Source: an uncultured Clostridia bacterium (GTDB lineage: Bacteria > Bacillota > Clostridia > TANB77 > CAG-508). From it: a DNA stretch of 34,659 nt. The position numbers and the translations under genes were made by a program. Location: assembly GCA_934155265.1 (NCBI GenBank), contig CAKPGU010000018.1:1-34659 (forward strand), read 5' to 3'. A model generated the notes under the pieces. The model worked only from the letters and a program-made list of their open reading frames with translations, had not been told where the DNA came from and did no database searches. Positions 1 to 7,165 of the stretch are shown one piece after another (position 1 is the stretch's first letter; every line of letters begins with the position of its first letter).

Positions 1-1
1 T

Positions 2-79
2 AGAAAAGGATTAGCACCGCATGAGCATTCTCAGAATAAAATTAAAGATTCTGATATAATTAAATGTTATAGTAATTAA
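2..79 (+). CDS. 3' end of an unidentified gene (partial)
   Basis: The frame starting at base 2 is open for 25 codons and stops with TAA at 77-79. A strong terminator hairpin begins at once, which is the usual place for a gene end. The visible tail is hydrophilic (ends DIIKCYSN) and I do not recognise a family. It could be chance, because the open stretch is short. Confidence 0.3.
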   Translation, partial: RKGLAPHEHSQNKIKDSDIIKCYSN

Positions 80-109
80 AAAAAGAACTAGCACGATCTA
101 GTTCTTTTT
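80..109 (+). terminator. Intrinsic terminator
   Basis: AAAAAGAACTAG (80-91) pairs perfectly with CTAGTTCTTTTT (98-109) around a 6-nt loop, ending in a T run. The matching A run makes it usable in both directions. It probably ends the partial gene at the left edge. Confidence 0.8.
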
Positions 110-145
110 ACATGACAAACTTCGACAAACAATGCAATTTAAATA

Positions 146-154
146 TGCTATAAT
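146..154 (+). promoter_or_regulatory. Extended -10 promoter
   Basis: TGCTATAAT is a perfect extended -10 element (TGn then TATAAT at 149-154). There is no good -35, but GACAAAC occurs twice just upstream (114-120 and 124-130) and could bind an activator. A transcript from about 161 would meet the hairpin at 191-216 after only about 55 nt. Confidence 0.45.
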
Positions 155-190
155 AAAATTAGAAAAAAGAATATCCGGACCAAAAGAGAT

Positions 191-216
191 AGAGAAGTCT
201 TTGTACTTCTCTTTTA
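191..216 (+). terminator. Intrinsic terminator ahead of the XRE gene
   Basis: AGAGAAGT (191-198) pairs with ACTTCTCT (205-212) around CTTTGT and is followed by TTTTATT. It separates the promoter near 150 from the XRE gene, so it is either an attenuator or the end of a very short RNA. Confidence 0.6.
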
Positions 217-229
217 TTAATTTCATAAA

Positions 230-245
230 GTTGCCCAAATGCAAC
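230..245. promoter_or_regulatory. Inverted-repeat operator, copy 1
   Basis: GTTGC-CCAAAT-GCAAC is a 5+5 bp palindrome. The embedded TTGCCC can act as a -35 with AT-rich -10 sequence about 18-20 bp downstream. The same site recurs at 529-544, so the two copies flank the XRE gene. This is the pattern expected of an autoregulating repressor operator (inference). Confidence 0.55.
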
Positions 246-294
246 AAGATACATGATATACAGATAAATGGACAAACTAAGTCCAGGTGATTAT

Positions 295-495
295 ATGAAA
301 GTAGAAATATTATTAAAGCAGGTAAGACTTGAAAAAGGAATGACACTTGAAACACTTGCACAGTTATCAGGTATAAGTAAGGGGCATTTAAGTAAGATAG
401 AGAGACAAGAAAGAGATCCGAAAATAAGTACATTAGTATTAATTGCTGATGCGTTAAAAGTAAATGTAAATGATTTGTATAAAATTAAAAGATAA
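295..495 (+). CDS. XRE-family HTH transcriptional regulator
   Basis: A 66-residue protein that is almost entirely one Cro/C1-type helix-turn-helix domain. The recognition region reads LETLAQLSGISKGHLSKIERQ, and a typical C-terminal part (STLVLIADALKVNVNDLY) closes the five-helix fold. I chose ATG 295 because AGGTGA lies at 285-290; an upstream ATG at 268 has no ribosome binding site. It has no sensor or membrane part, so it likely acts as a dimeric repressor. Its own promoter and that of the following small gene carry the same GTTGC-N6-GCAAC palindrome, which makes those sites the probable targets. It lies inside what appears to be the end of an integrated element, where such repressors commonly control excision or transfer genes (inference). 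Confidence 0.85.
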   Translation: MKVEILLKQVRLEKGMTLETLAQLSGISKGHLSKIERQERDPKISTLVLIADALKVNVNDLYKIKR

Positions 496-528
496 ATTTC
501 GTATATGAAATAGACCTTTTCGTAAAAT

Positions 529-544
529 GTTGCCCGAATGCAAC
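529..544. promoter_or_regulatory. Inverted-repeat operator, copy 2
   Basis: GTTGC-CCGAAT-GCAAC differs from the copy at 230-245 by one base in the spacer only. It contains a possible -35 (TTGCCC) with TATATT at 554-559 as -10, 18 bp apart. It sits 43 bp upstream of the 44-residue gene. Confidence 0.55.
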
Positions 545-586
545 TTAATCTACTATATTTATACATCAAACGAAAGGAGAAGTAGT

Positions 587-721
587 ATGAATGTAGTAGA
601 AAATGAAATAATGCAAGAACTAATTATAAGCAATGAAGATTTTGAAAAATATTTTAACAAAAGAAAATGGATAACAAGAGAAGAATATGAAAAATATTTA
701 CAAATAAAACTTGACAATTAG
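587..721 (+). CDS. Small hydrophilic protein, unknown
   Basis: A 44-residue ORF with a good ribosome binding site (AAAGGAG at 574-580). ATG 587 is preferred to the upstream in-frame start at 527, which lies inside the operator. The protein is charged and predicted helical (EDFEKYFNKRKWITREEYEKYLQ), with no membrane segment. Its size, its operator shared with the XRE gene and its place beside a probable attachment site suggest an accessory gene of a mobile element, such as an excisionase-like or DNA-associated factor. No family signature is recognisable. Confidence 0.55.
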   Translation: MNVVENEIMQELIISNEDFEKYFNKRKWITREEYEKYLQIKLDN

Positions 722-754
722 TATTAATATATATATAATACGTTTTGTAATTAA

Positions 755-775
755 TTAACACTTTTTTAACACTTT
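755..775 (+). repeat. Paired direct repeats, possible integrase arm sites
   Basis: TTAACACTTT occurs twice (755-764 and 766-775), one helical turn apart. Short direct repeats phased like this next to an attachment site are typical of arm-type sites for tyrosine recombinases. No integrase gene lies in the window, so this is an inference. A weak hairpin (TTTAGTT / AACTAAA, 773-792) overlaps the second repeat. Confidence 0.35.
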
Positions 776-875
776 AGTTTTTTATAACTAAAAATAACTA
801 TAAAGAACTTTTGTGCAAAAATGTTGAAAATACTAGACTTATACGGAACTGGACATGAGTGAAAATATGAAAAAA

Positions 876-909
876 TTAATCATGGGTTCGATTCCCGTAG
901 GGGTCACCA
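876..909 (+). other. tRNA 3'-end fragment, probable att site
   Basis: The sequence carries a complete T arm: ATGGG (882-886), TTCGATT loop, CCCGT (894-898). It continues into the 3' acceptor strand AGGGGTC, a discriminator A and an encoded CCA (907-909). No matching 5' strand (GACCCCT-like), D arm or anticodon arm exists upstream, so it is not a functional tRNA. Genomic elements that integrate into tRNA genes leave exactly this kind of 3' duplicate at their far end. The amino acid identity cannot be told. Confidence 0.6.
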
Positions 910-921
910 AAATATTATAAA

Positions 922-1062
922 CCTTAAAAGGGAGTAGTTTTAAATTGTTAATCAACAGTCGCGATTTTTCTATTATATATAATAGAACATAAATCTGGTT
1001 AGCAAGCTTTTACAGAAAGTAACGAAAACATCAGGTAAAAAAGTAAACGAGACTTTTAAAGA
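922..1062 (+). ncRNA. yybP-ykoY (manganese) riboswitch
   Basis: The leader opens with CTTAAAAGGGAGTAG, close to the family's AAAGGGGAGUAG element, and closes with ACGAGACTTTTAAAG, close to the family's 3' end (CGAGACCUUU). The outer strands CTTAAAAG and CTTTTAAAG can pair as P1. Between them lie an AT-rich variable helix, CTGGTTAGC and AACGAAAACATCAGG segments. The class senses Mn2+ and often controls cation exporters. Here it precedes a P-type cation ATPase, which supports the call. The 3' P1 strand is also the 5' arm of the terminator at 1049, so ligand binding would favour readthrough (inference from the class). Confidence 0.8.
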
Positions 1063-1120
1063 AAAGAAATGCAGTAGTGTTAAGTATATGCAAATTTTTT
1101 CTTTAAAAGTCTCATTTTTT
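1049..1120 (+). terminator. Riboswitch expression-platform terminator
   Basis: GAGACTTTTAAAGAAAA (1049-1065) pairs perfectly over 17 bp with TTTTCTTTAAAAGTCTC (1097-1113), followed by a T run (1115-1120). The 5' arm includes the riboswitch's conserved GAGAC and P1 strand, so terminator and ligand-bound aptamer exclude each other. Confidence 0.85.
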
Positions 1121-1165
1121 AATATTAAATTACTTTAAAGAGGTTATAATAAAAATGTAAATTAT

Positions 1166-1215
1166 GGACCGGGTACAAAATGCACAAAAGTAAAAAAAGA
1201 ACCGTCCCCAAATTG
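1166..1215 (+). repeat. Dispersed GGACCGGGTAC and ACCGTCCCC motifs
   Basis: GGACCGGGTAC (1166-1176), followed by AAAATGCA, is the reverse complement of the motif found twice at 11813-11852 and in variant form at 19075-19118. GAACCGTCCCC (1200-1210) is a second GC-rich motif. Both stand out from the surrounding AT-rich leader, just upstream of the ATPase ribosome binding site. They look like small repeat-family sequences, not coding DNA. Confidence 0.5.
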
Positions 1216-1235
1216 CAAAGAAAGGAAAGATGTAA

Positions 1236-4031
1236 ATGGAAAAACAATGGTTTAACAAACAAGTAAAAGATGTTGAAACAGAACTAGGAACAGACTTAGA
1301 AAAAGGACTTAGCAGTAGCCAAGTAGAATTACATAAAAACAAATATGGGTTAAATGAACTACAAGAAAAAAAGAAAGAATCTATATTTAAAAAATTTATG
1401 GATCAATTTAAAGATTTCTCAATAATAGTTTTAATTATAGCAGCTATTGTATCAGGTGTTGTTGGTGTTGCACAAGGAGAAGGATTTACAGATACAATAG
1501 TAATATTAATTGTAGTTTTATTGAATGCTGTTATAGGAGTTGCACAAGAAAGTAAAGCAGAGAAATCACTTGAAGCTTTAAAAAAATTGAGTGAACATGC
1601 GGTAAAAGTTGTAAGAGATGGAAAAGAACAAGTTATTCCTGCAAAAGAATTAGTTCCAGGAGATTTAGTAATAATTGAAACAGGGGATTATGTATCAGCA
1701 GATTTAAGAATAATAGAAGCAGCTAATCTAAAATCACAAGAAAGTTCTTTAACAGGTGAATCTGTACCAGTTGAAAAAGAAACAGAAGCAATCGATGGAG
1801 AAGATGTTGGAATTGGAGATAGAAAAAATATGTTATTTTCATCAAGTTTAATTACATATGGTAGAGGCAAAGCCATTGTAGTTGAAACTGGTATGAATAC
1901 AGAAGTTGGAAAAATAGCAGGAATGCTTAATGAAACAGAAAAACAAGAAACACCTCTTCAAAGAAGATTAAATGGATTAGGAAAAACACTTGGAATTGCA
2001 GCATTAACAATATGTGCAGTAATATTTGTAATTGGTTTATTACAAGGTAAAGGTGTAATCAATATGTTTATGACAGCTGTATCACTTGCTGTAGCTGTAA
2101 TACCAGAGGGATTGGCAGCAGTATCAACAATTGTATTAGCAATAGGTGTTCAAAAAATGGTTAAGAAAAATGCTATTGTTAAGAAATTACCGGCTGTTGA
2201 GACATTAGGAAATAGTACAGTTATATGTTCAGATAAAACAGGAACATTAACCCAAAATAAAATGACAGTTGAAAAAGTATTTTGTAATGATGTGACTGTT
2301 GATGTTGATAAAGTTGAAACAACAGACGATTTTAATAAATTAGTATATAACTGTATGTTATGTAATGATTCAAGATTGCTTGAATCAGGAGAATTAGCAG
2401 GAGATCCTACAGAAACAGCTTTAGTTGATATGGCTTTTAAATTAGATTATGAACAAGCTGTATATAGAGAAAATCCAAGAGTAGAAGAAGTACCATTTGA
2501 TTCTGAAAGAAAATTGATGACTACTGTAAATGAGAATAATGGAAAATACATTGTTTATACAAAAGGTGGAGTTGATGAGCTTTTAAGAAGATGTAATTCA
2601 TATTTATTTAAGGGAGAAATAAGAACGAACTTAAATGAATATGCTGATTGGATAAGAAAAAATAATGAAGATATGGCTAAAGATGCTCTAAGAGTATTAG
2701 CATTTGCATATAAAGAAATTGACCATATGCCATCAAAAGAGGAAATGAAAACAATTGAAAGTGACCTTATATTTGTTGGAATGGTTGGAATGATAGATCC
2801 GCCAAGAGAAGAAGCTAAAAAAGCTGTTGAAAAATGTAAACATGCAGGAATAAAAACTGTAATGATTACAGGTGATCATAAAATTACAGCAGTTGCAATT
2901 GCTAAGAAATTAGGCATTCTAGAGAATGATGAGGAAGCCTTAACAGGATTAGAATTAGATAAAATATCTGACGAAGAATTAATCAAAAATGTAAGAAAAT
3001 ATTCAGTATATGCAAGAGTATCACCAGAACATAAAGTTCGTATTGTAAAAGCATGGCAAGCAAATGGAGAAGTAGTTGCTATGACAGGTGATGGGGTAAA
3101 TGATAGTCCAGCATTAAAAACAGCAGATATTGGATGTGCAATGGGAAATGTTGGAACAGAAGTTGCTAAAGAGGCAGCAGATGTTATTTTAACAGATGAC
3201 AACTTTGCAACAATAGTATCTGCAGTTGAAGAAGGAAGACGTATATATGATAATATATTAAAAGTAATACAATTCTTAATTTCTTGCAATGTTGGTGAAG
3301 TAATTGTATTATTATTAGCAACATTATTTGCACCTGTAATTGCAAATCATTTTGGAATAGATCCAACAATGTTACAAATATTATTACCAATTCATATTTT
3401 ATGGATAAATCTTGTAACAGACACGTTCCCAGCATTAGCATTAGCATTTGACCCTGCAAATAAAGATGTGATGAATAGAAAGCCTATAAAAAAAGACGAA
3501 GGAATATTCACAAAAGGTAGAACATTCAGAATTATATACCAAGGTGCAATGATTGGATTACTTACACTTGCAGCATTTTTAATTGGTCTATCAACACCAG
3601 ACGATAAATTACCTACAATGGTTAAATATGAAAATGAAGTAATAGCAGTTGAGGAAATTGATAATTTAGGTGAAGTACTAGCAAATGGTGGAGAATATGT
3701 ATCTAAAGAAGAAATCAAAGTTGAGATTGGCCAAACAATGGCATTTGTAGTATTAGCACTTTCAGAATTAGTACATGTATTTAATGTACGTGATAAGAAA
3801 AATTCAATATTTAAAACAGGAATATTTGGAAATCCAATACTAATAGGAGCAGTTCTTGCTTCAGCATTTTTAATGCTAGTAATATTATTTGTACCAGCTT
3901 TAAGACATATATTTAGTATTCCAATATTGCCAATGAATAATATTGTAGAAACAATTGCATTAATACTTGCACCATTAGTTATTGTTGAAATTATGAAATT
4001 ATTTAAAATAAATACAGTGAAGGGAGAATAA
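1236..4031 (+). CDS. P-type cation-transporting ATPase (SERCA/PMCA type)
   Basis: A 931-residue P2-type ATPase that pumps a divalent cation out of the cytoplasm at the cost of ATP. An N-terminal cation-ATPase domain is followed by TGES in the actuator domain (LTGESVPVEKE) and the M4 motif VAVIPEGLAAV near residue 288. The phosphorylation site is DKTGTLTQ, with the aspartate at about residue 333. A KGGVDELL nucleotide-binding segment, the hinge TGDGVNDSPALK near 620 and an M6 motif NLVTDTFPALALAFDP follow. The PEGL and N..TD residues match Ca2+/Mn2+ pumps. An acidic extracytoplasmic stretch lies between the late membrane helices. AAAGGAAAG at 1221-1229 is the ribosome binding site; an ATG-TAA pair sits directly before the start. 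The Mn-type riboswitch upstream suggests that Mn2+ is a physiological substrate, though Ca2+ remains possible. Confidence 0.93.
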   Translation: MEKQWFNKQVKDVETELGTDLEKGLSSSQVELHKNKYGLNELQEKKKESIFKKFMDQFKDFSIIVLIIAAIVSGVVGVAQGEGFTDTIVILIVVLLNAVIGVAQESKAEKSLEALKKLSEHAVKVVRDGKEQVIPAKELVPGDLVIIETGDYVSADLRIIEAANLKSQESSLTGESVPVEKETEAIDGEDVGIGDRKNMLFSSSLITYGRGKAIVVETGMNTEVGKIAGMLNETEKQETPLQRRLNGLGKTLGIAALTICAVIFVIGLLQGKGVINMFMTAVSLAVAVIPEGLAAVSTIVLAIGVQKMVKKNAIVKKLPAVETLGNSTVICSDKTGTLTQNKMTVEKVFCNDVTVDVDKVETTDDFNKLVYNCMLCNDSRLLESGELAGDPTETALVDMAFKLDYEQAVYRENPRVEEVPFDSERKLMTTVNENNGKYIVYTKGGVDELLRRCNSYLFKGEIRTNLNEYADWIRKNNEDMAKDALRVLAFAYKEIDHMPSKEEMKTIESDLIFVGMVGMIDPPREEAKKAVEKCKHAGIKTVMITGDHKITAVAIAKKLGILENDEEALTGLELDKISDEELIKNVRKYSVYARVSPEHKVRIVKAWQANGEVVAMTGDGVNDSPALKTADIGCAMGNVGTEVAKEAADVILTDDNFATIVSAVEEGRRIYDNILKVIQFLISCNVGEVIVLLLATLFAPVIANHFGIDPTMLQILLPIHILWINLVTDTFPALALAFDPANKDVMNRKPIKKDEGIFTKGRTFRIIYQGAMIGLLTLAAFLIGLSTPDDKLPTMVKYENEVIAVEEIDNLGEVLANGGEYVSKEEIKVEIGQTMAFVVLALSELVHVFNVRDKKNSIFKTGIFGNPILIGAVLASAFLMLVILFVPALRHIFSIPILPMNNIVETIALILAPLVIVEIMKLFKINTVKGE

Positions 4032-4033
4032 AC

Positions 4034-4570
4034 ATGAAAATTTTAGTAGTATCAGATATACACGGTTCATACTATTATGCGAAAAAATTTAAAGAGATAT
4101 ATGAAAAAGAAAATCCAGATAAAATTATTCTTTTAGGAGATTTATATTATCATGGACCAAGAAATTCACTAACTGAGGAATATAATCCAATGAAAGTGGC
4201 TGGAATTTTAAATGATTACAAAGATAAAATATTATGTACAAGAGGAAATTGTGATGCAGAAGTTGATGAAATGATTTCTGATTTTAAATTTAATGATGAC
4301 ATTGAATTAACAATTGATGGAGTAAAATTTTTCTTTACTCATGGTCATGTATATAATATGGATAATGTTCCTGAAAATATAGATGTGCTAGTTTTTGGAC
4401 ATTTTCATACAGGCTTTATAGAAGAAGAAAATGGAGTTATTTTTGTAAATAGTGGTTCAATTTCTTTGCCTAAAAATAATACTGCTCATAGTTATTTGAT
4501 TATTGAAGATAAAAATATTATTTTAAAAGATGTTGATGGAAATGTGATTAAAGAAATGAAATTGAAATAA
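4034..4570 (+). CDS. YfcE/MJ0936-family metallophosphoesterase
   Basis: A 178-residue calcineurin-like phosphoesterase. The metal-binding motifs appear in the family order: SDIHGS (residues 7-12), LLGDLYYHGP, RGNCD, THGHVY and FGHFHTG. Family members (E. coli YfcE) are phosphodiesterases that use Mn2+; the natural substrate is unclear. The start is 2 nt after the ATPase stop, and its ribosome binding site (AAGGGAGAA) lies inside the ATPase end. The two genes are therefore one operon behind the riboswitch. A Mn-dependent hydrolase co-controlled with a cation pump fits. A terminator follows directly. Confidence 0.9.
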   Translation: MKILVVSDIHGSYYYAKKFKEIYEKENPDKIILLGDLYYHGPRNSLTEEYNPMKVAGILNDYKDKILCTRGNCDAEVDEMISDFKFNDDIELTIDGVKFFFTHGHVYNMDNVPENIDVLVFGHFHTGFIEEENGVIFVNSGSISLPKNNTAHSYLIIEDKNIILKDVDGNVIKEMKLK

Positions 4571-4584
4571 TATAAGAAAGAAAG

Positions 4585-4616
4585 CACACTGTAAATGTAA
4601 TACAGTGTGTTTTTTT
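4585..4616 (+). terminator. Intrinsic terminator
   Basis: CACACTGTA (4585-4593) pairs with TACAGTGTG (4601-4609) around AATGTAA, then a T run to 4616. It ends the ATPase-phosphoesterase operon. Confidence 0.85.
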
Positions 4617-4631
4617 CTGTAAAATACAAAT

Positions 4632-5342
4632 TTATTTATTCAAATTGTCATTGATGCAGTTGTCATTATTATTTTCACATATTTTAGGTGGTTCTTTAAA
4701 ACTCAAATACCAATTCATACCATTATTGTTTTGTTCAATGTAATTTAGACGTTCCTGTAATTGAGAATAAGTTTTTGGTGGAGACATAATTACAGGTTGA
4801 CCAGGCATCCAATTTGCAGGAGTAGAACCTTTAGAACAATCTGACATTTGTAAAGCTTGAATAATTCTCAATATTTCTGGTATAAATCGACCAATGTTTA
4901 GAGGATATACAAGTATAACTCTAACAATTCCTTTATCATCAATAATAAATACATTTCTAACAGTTTCAGTTGTACTAATATCATTAGAAATCATACCGTA
5001 TTTTCTGGCTATTGAACCGTTTCTGTCTGCAACTATAGGAAATGGCAAGACAATTCCTGTCATACAATAAATATCATGCATCCATGCTAAGTGTGATGCA
5101 TTACTGTCTATACTTAGTCCTAATAAACATGTATTTATTTTTTCAAAATATGGGCATGCATTTGCAAATGCAATCATTTCGGTTGTGCAGACTGGGGTAA
5201 AATCTCCTGGGTGAGAGAAGAATACTAGCCATTTTCCTTTATAGTCATCAAGTTTAACAGGTCCATATGTAGTTTCTGCTATAAAGTCTGGAGCACGTTG
5301 ACCAATTTTTACATTTCCATTCATCATTAATTCATAATCCAT
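4632..5342 (-). CDS. Peroxiredoxin, Prx6-like (AhpC/TSA family)
   Basis: A 236-residue thiol peroxidase that reduces peroxides. The active site is FTPVCTTE with peroxidatic C52; T49 and R129 (ETVRNVF) complete the usual catalytic triad. The length and the extended C-terminal arm (TPANWMPGQPVIMSPP) place it in the Prx6 subfamily, often wrongly named AhpC. Extra cysteines lie at 62, 169 and, in a low-complexity Asn-rich tail, at 222 and 229. The tail pair could serve as resolving cysteines, as the C-terminal pair does in archaeal Prx6 proteins (inference). AAAGGAG lies 6 nt before the chosen start. It is divergent from the next gene and has no partner reductase in the window. Confidence 0.9.
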   Translation of the reverse strand: MDYELMMNGNVKIGQRAPDFIAETTYGPVKLDDYKGKWLVFFSHPGDFTPVCTTEMIAFANACPYFEKINTCLLGLSIDSNASHLAWMHDIYCMTGIVLPFPIVADRNGSIARKYGMISNDISTTETVRNVFIIDDKGIVRVILVYPLNIGRFIPEILRIIQALQMSDCSKGSTPANWMPGQPVIMSPPKTYSQLQERLNYIEQNNNGMNWYLSFKEPPKICENNNDNCINDNLNK

Positions 5343-5410
5343 ATCAAACTCCTTTCATTTTTATATAATATTAAGAAAAATAAAAATAGTGATAAATATA
5401 GAGAGAATCA

Positions 5411-5439
5411 TTGAAAATATATTATTTTTACTATATAAT
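5411..5439 (+). promoter_or_regulatory. Sigma-A promoter for the HAM1-like gene
   Basis: TTGAAA (5411-5416), 17 bp, TATAAT (5434-5439). The start of transcription would be near 5446, which makes the ATG at 5451 unlikely as a start and supports 5487. Confidence 0.65.
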
Positions 5440-5486
5440 CATATCAACAAATGAATATATCAAAAAAGAGTTGGGAGAAAATAAAG

Positions 5487-6059
5487 ATGGAAAATGAAAT
5501 TGTATTTGTAACACATAATAAAGGAAAAATAAAATCAGCAGAAAAAAATTTTAAAAACTTAAAATTTACAACATTTAATTATGAATTAGATGAACCAAGA
5601 AGTGATGATATAAAAGAAATTGCAACAGCTAAAGTTAAACAAGCTTATGAAATTGTCAAAAGGCCATGTATTGCATTAGATACAGATTTCAGAATAGAAG
5701 AATTAAATGGATTTCCTAGAGCATTTGTAAATTTTTCTTTAGAAACGATTGGAATAGATGGAATATTAAAATTAATGGAAGGCAAAGAAAAAAGAACATG
5801 TGCATTTAATGAATGCTTAGCATATCATGATGGAAAAGAAATACATTATTTTTATGGTAAACATCCAGGAAAATTAGCATTAAAGAAACAAGGAGAAAAT
5901 AGAGAAGAAAAATGGTCGGATTTGTGGTATATATTTAAACCAGATGGATTTGATAAAACTCTTGCAGAGATGAACTCAGAAGAAAGAGAAAATCGAAAAA
6001 AAACAGATGGTTCTGTTCAAGCTATGCAAGAATTTGCAAAATGGTATGAACAAATATAA
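5487..6059 (+). CDS. RdgB/HAM1-like non-canonical purine NTP pyrophosphatase
   Basis: A 190-residue protein of the Ham1 (ITPase-like) fold, which hydrolyses dITP/XTP to monophosphates and keeps deaminated purines out of DNA and RNA. The nucleotide-binding start VFVTHNKGKIKSAE matches the family's [ST].N..K..E signature. ALDTDFRIEELNGFPRAF corresponds to the catalytic EDSGL...LNGxPG region but is divergent: ED is replaced by DT. RTCAFNECLAY matches the later conserved strand. ATG 5487 is chosen for its ribosome binding site (GGGAGA) and the promoter position. The changed acidic residues mean a different substrate preference is possible. Confidence 0.75.
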   Translation: MENEIVFVTHNKGKIKSAEKNFKNLKFTTFNYELDEPRSDDIKEIATAKVKQAYEIVKRPCIALDTDFRIEELNGFPRAFVNFSLETIGIDGILKLMEGKEKRTCAFNECLAYHDGKEIHYFYGKHPGKLALKKQGENREEKWSDLWYIFKPDGFDKTLAEMNSEERENRKKTDGSVQAMQEFAKWYEQI

Positions 6060-6068
6060 TAATTCGTA

Positions 6069-6097
6069 TTGACTTCTAAAATTCAAATTATTATAAT
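6069..6097 (+). promoter_or_regulatory. Sigma-A promoter for the aldolase gene
   Basis: TTGACT (6069-6074), 17 bp, TATAAT (6092-6097), with GAAAGGTGG as the ribosome binding site before ATG 6134. Confidence 0.7.
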
Positions 6098-6133
6098 GTA
6101 GGTAAATTATAAATTGAAAGGTGGTTAATAAAA

Positions 6134-7021
6134 ATGAACAATGAAATGTATGAAATTATAAAGAATGGACAAGGTTTTATAGCAGCCTTAGACCAAAGTG
6201 GAGGAAGTAGTAGTAAAACATTAAAAGCTTATGGAATTCCAGAAACTGAATATAGTACAGAGGAAGAAATGTTTAACTTAATACATGAAATGAGAAAAAG
6301 AGTATTTACTAGTAAATCTTTTACAAATGAGCATATATTAGGAGCAATATTATTTGAAAAAACAATGTTATTAAAAGTAAATGATGAATTTACAGCAGAT
6401 TACTTATGGAATCAAAAACACATTGTATCATTCTTGAAAGTAGACAAGGGGCTTCAAGATGAAAAAGATGGAGTAAAATTAATGAAACCAATTCCAGAAC
6501 TTGAAATGGAATTAAAAGAGGCAAATGAAAAAAATGTATTTGGAACAAAAATGAGATCTGTAATCTATGAACCAAATGTTGAAGGAATAAAAGCAATAGT
6601 TGCTCAACAGTTTGAATTTGCTAAAATAATTTGTGATGCTGGTTTGGTACCAATTATAGAACCAGAAGTAGATATAAATGCACCAGAAAAAGAAAAATGT
6701 GAAGAAATATTGAAAGAAGAAATTAAAAAGAAATTAGAGAATTGGAATAGTGAAGATAAAATAATGTTTAAATTTACAATTCCAACAGTTGCAAATCATT
6801 ATTTAGATTTATACGATTATGAATGTGTTGTAAGAATAGTGGCATTATCAGGCGGATATGATATAGATAAAGCTGTTGAATTGTTAGCTAAAAATAATAG
6901 AATGATTGCAAGTTTTTCAAGAGCTTTGTTACAAGATTTAAATGCAAATCAATCACAAGATGAGTTTGATACAAAATTAAATGATGTAATAGTAAAAATT
7001 TATAATGCTTCAATTTCTTAG
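6134..7021 (+). CDS. fda: Class I fructose-bisphosphate aldolase
   Basis: A 295-residue protein matching the bacterial class I aldolase of the staphylococcal FDA type (about 296 residues). This enzyme cleaves fructose-1,6-bisphosphate via a lysine Schiff base, without metal. Recognisable stretches are the N-terminal GQGFIAALDQSGGSSSKTL, ILFEKTM, VSFLKVDKGL, GLVPIIEPEVDI and FTIPTVANHYLDL. It would act in glycolysis or gluconeogenesis in the cytoplasm. It has its own promoter and stands alone. Class II enzymes are more usual in Clostridia, so this may be a second or replacing aldolase. Confidence 0.9.
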   Translation: MNNEMYEIIKNGQGFIAALDQSGGSSSKTLKAYGIPETEYSTEEEMFNLIHEMRKRVFTSKSFTNEHILGAILFEKTMLLKVNDEFTADYLWNQKHIVSFLKVDKGLQDEKDGVKLMKPIPELEMELKEANEKNVFGTKMRSVIYEPNVEGIKAIVAQQFEFAKIICDAGLVPIIEPEVDINAPEKEKCEEILKEEIKKKLENWNSEDKIMFKFTIPTVANHYLDLYDYECVVRIVALSGGYDIDKAVELLAKNNRMIASFSRALLQDLNANQSQDEFDTKLNDVIVKIYNASIS

Positions 7022-7042
7022 AGTATACTGTACCAATAAAGT

Positions 7043-7071
7043 TTGACATAATTATATAAATGATGTATAAT
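7043..7071 (+). promoter_or_regulatory. Consensus sigma-A promoter
   Basis: TTGACA (7043-7048), 17 bp, TATAAT (7066-7071). A near-perfect promoter upstream of the 69-residue membrane protein, with a leader of about 90 nt. Confidence 0.75.
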
Positions 7072-7165
7072 ATATATTGATTAAGCAATATGCTTATATA
7101 AAAAAATTCCTTTTTTTAGCATGGCTGTTAACATATATATTAAAATATTTTTGGAGGAAAAATAC

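Noticed and set aside
511..909. A tmRNA (ssrA) ending at the CCA of 909
   Set aside because: GACCTTT at 513-519 could pair with AGGGGTC only through two G-T pairs, the space holds an operator and a small gene, and no tag-peptide or pseudoknot sequence was recognised.
2876..3718. Long minus-strand open frames under the ATPase gene (62-137 codons)
   Set aside because: They mirror the strong plus-strand gene in codon structure, lack ribosome binding sites and have Ser/Leu-rich low-complexity products. The same applies to antisense frames under the histidine kinase, tyrS and mgtE genes.
5343..5410. PerR box upstream of the peroxiredoxin gene
   Set aside because: Only loosely matching AT-rich stretches are present; none keeps the TTATAAT-N-ATTATAA core well enough to claim.
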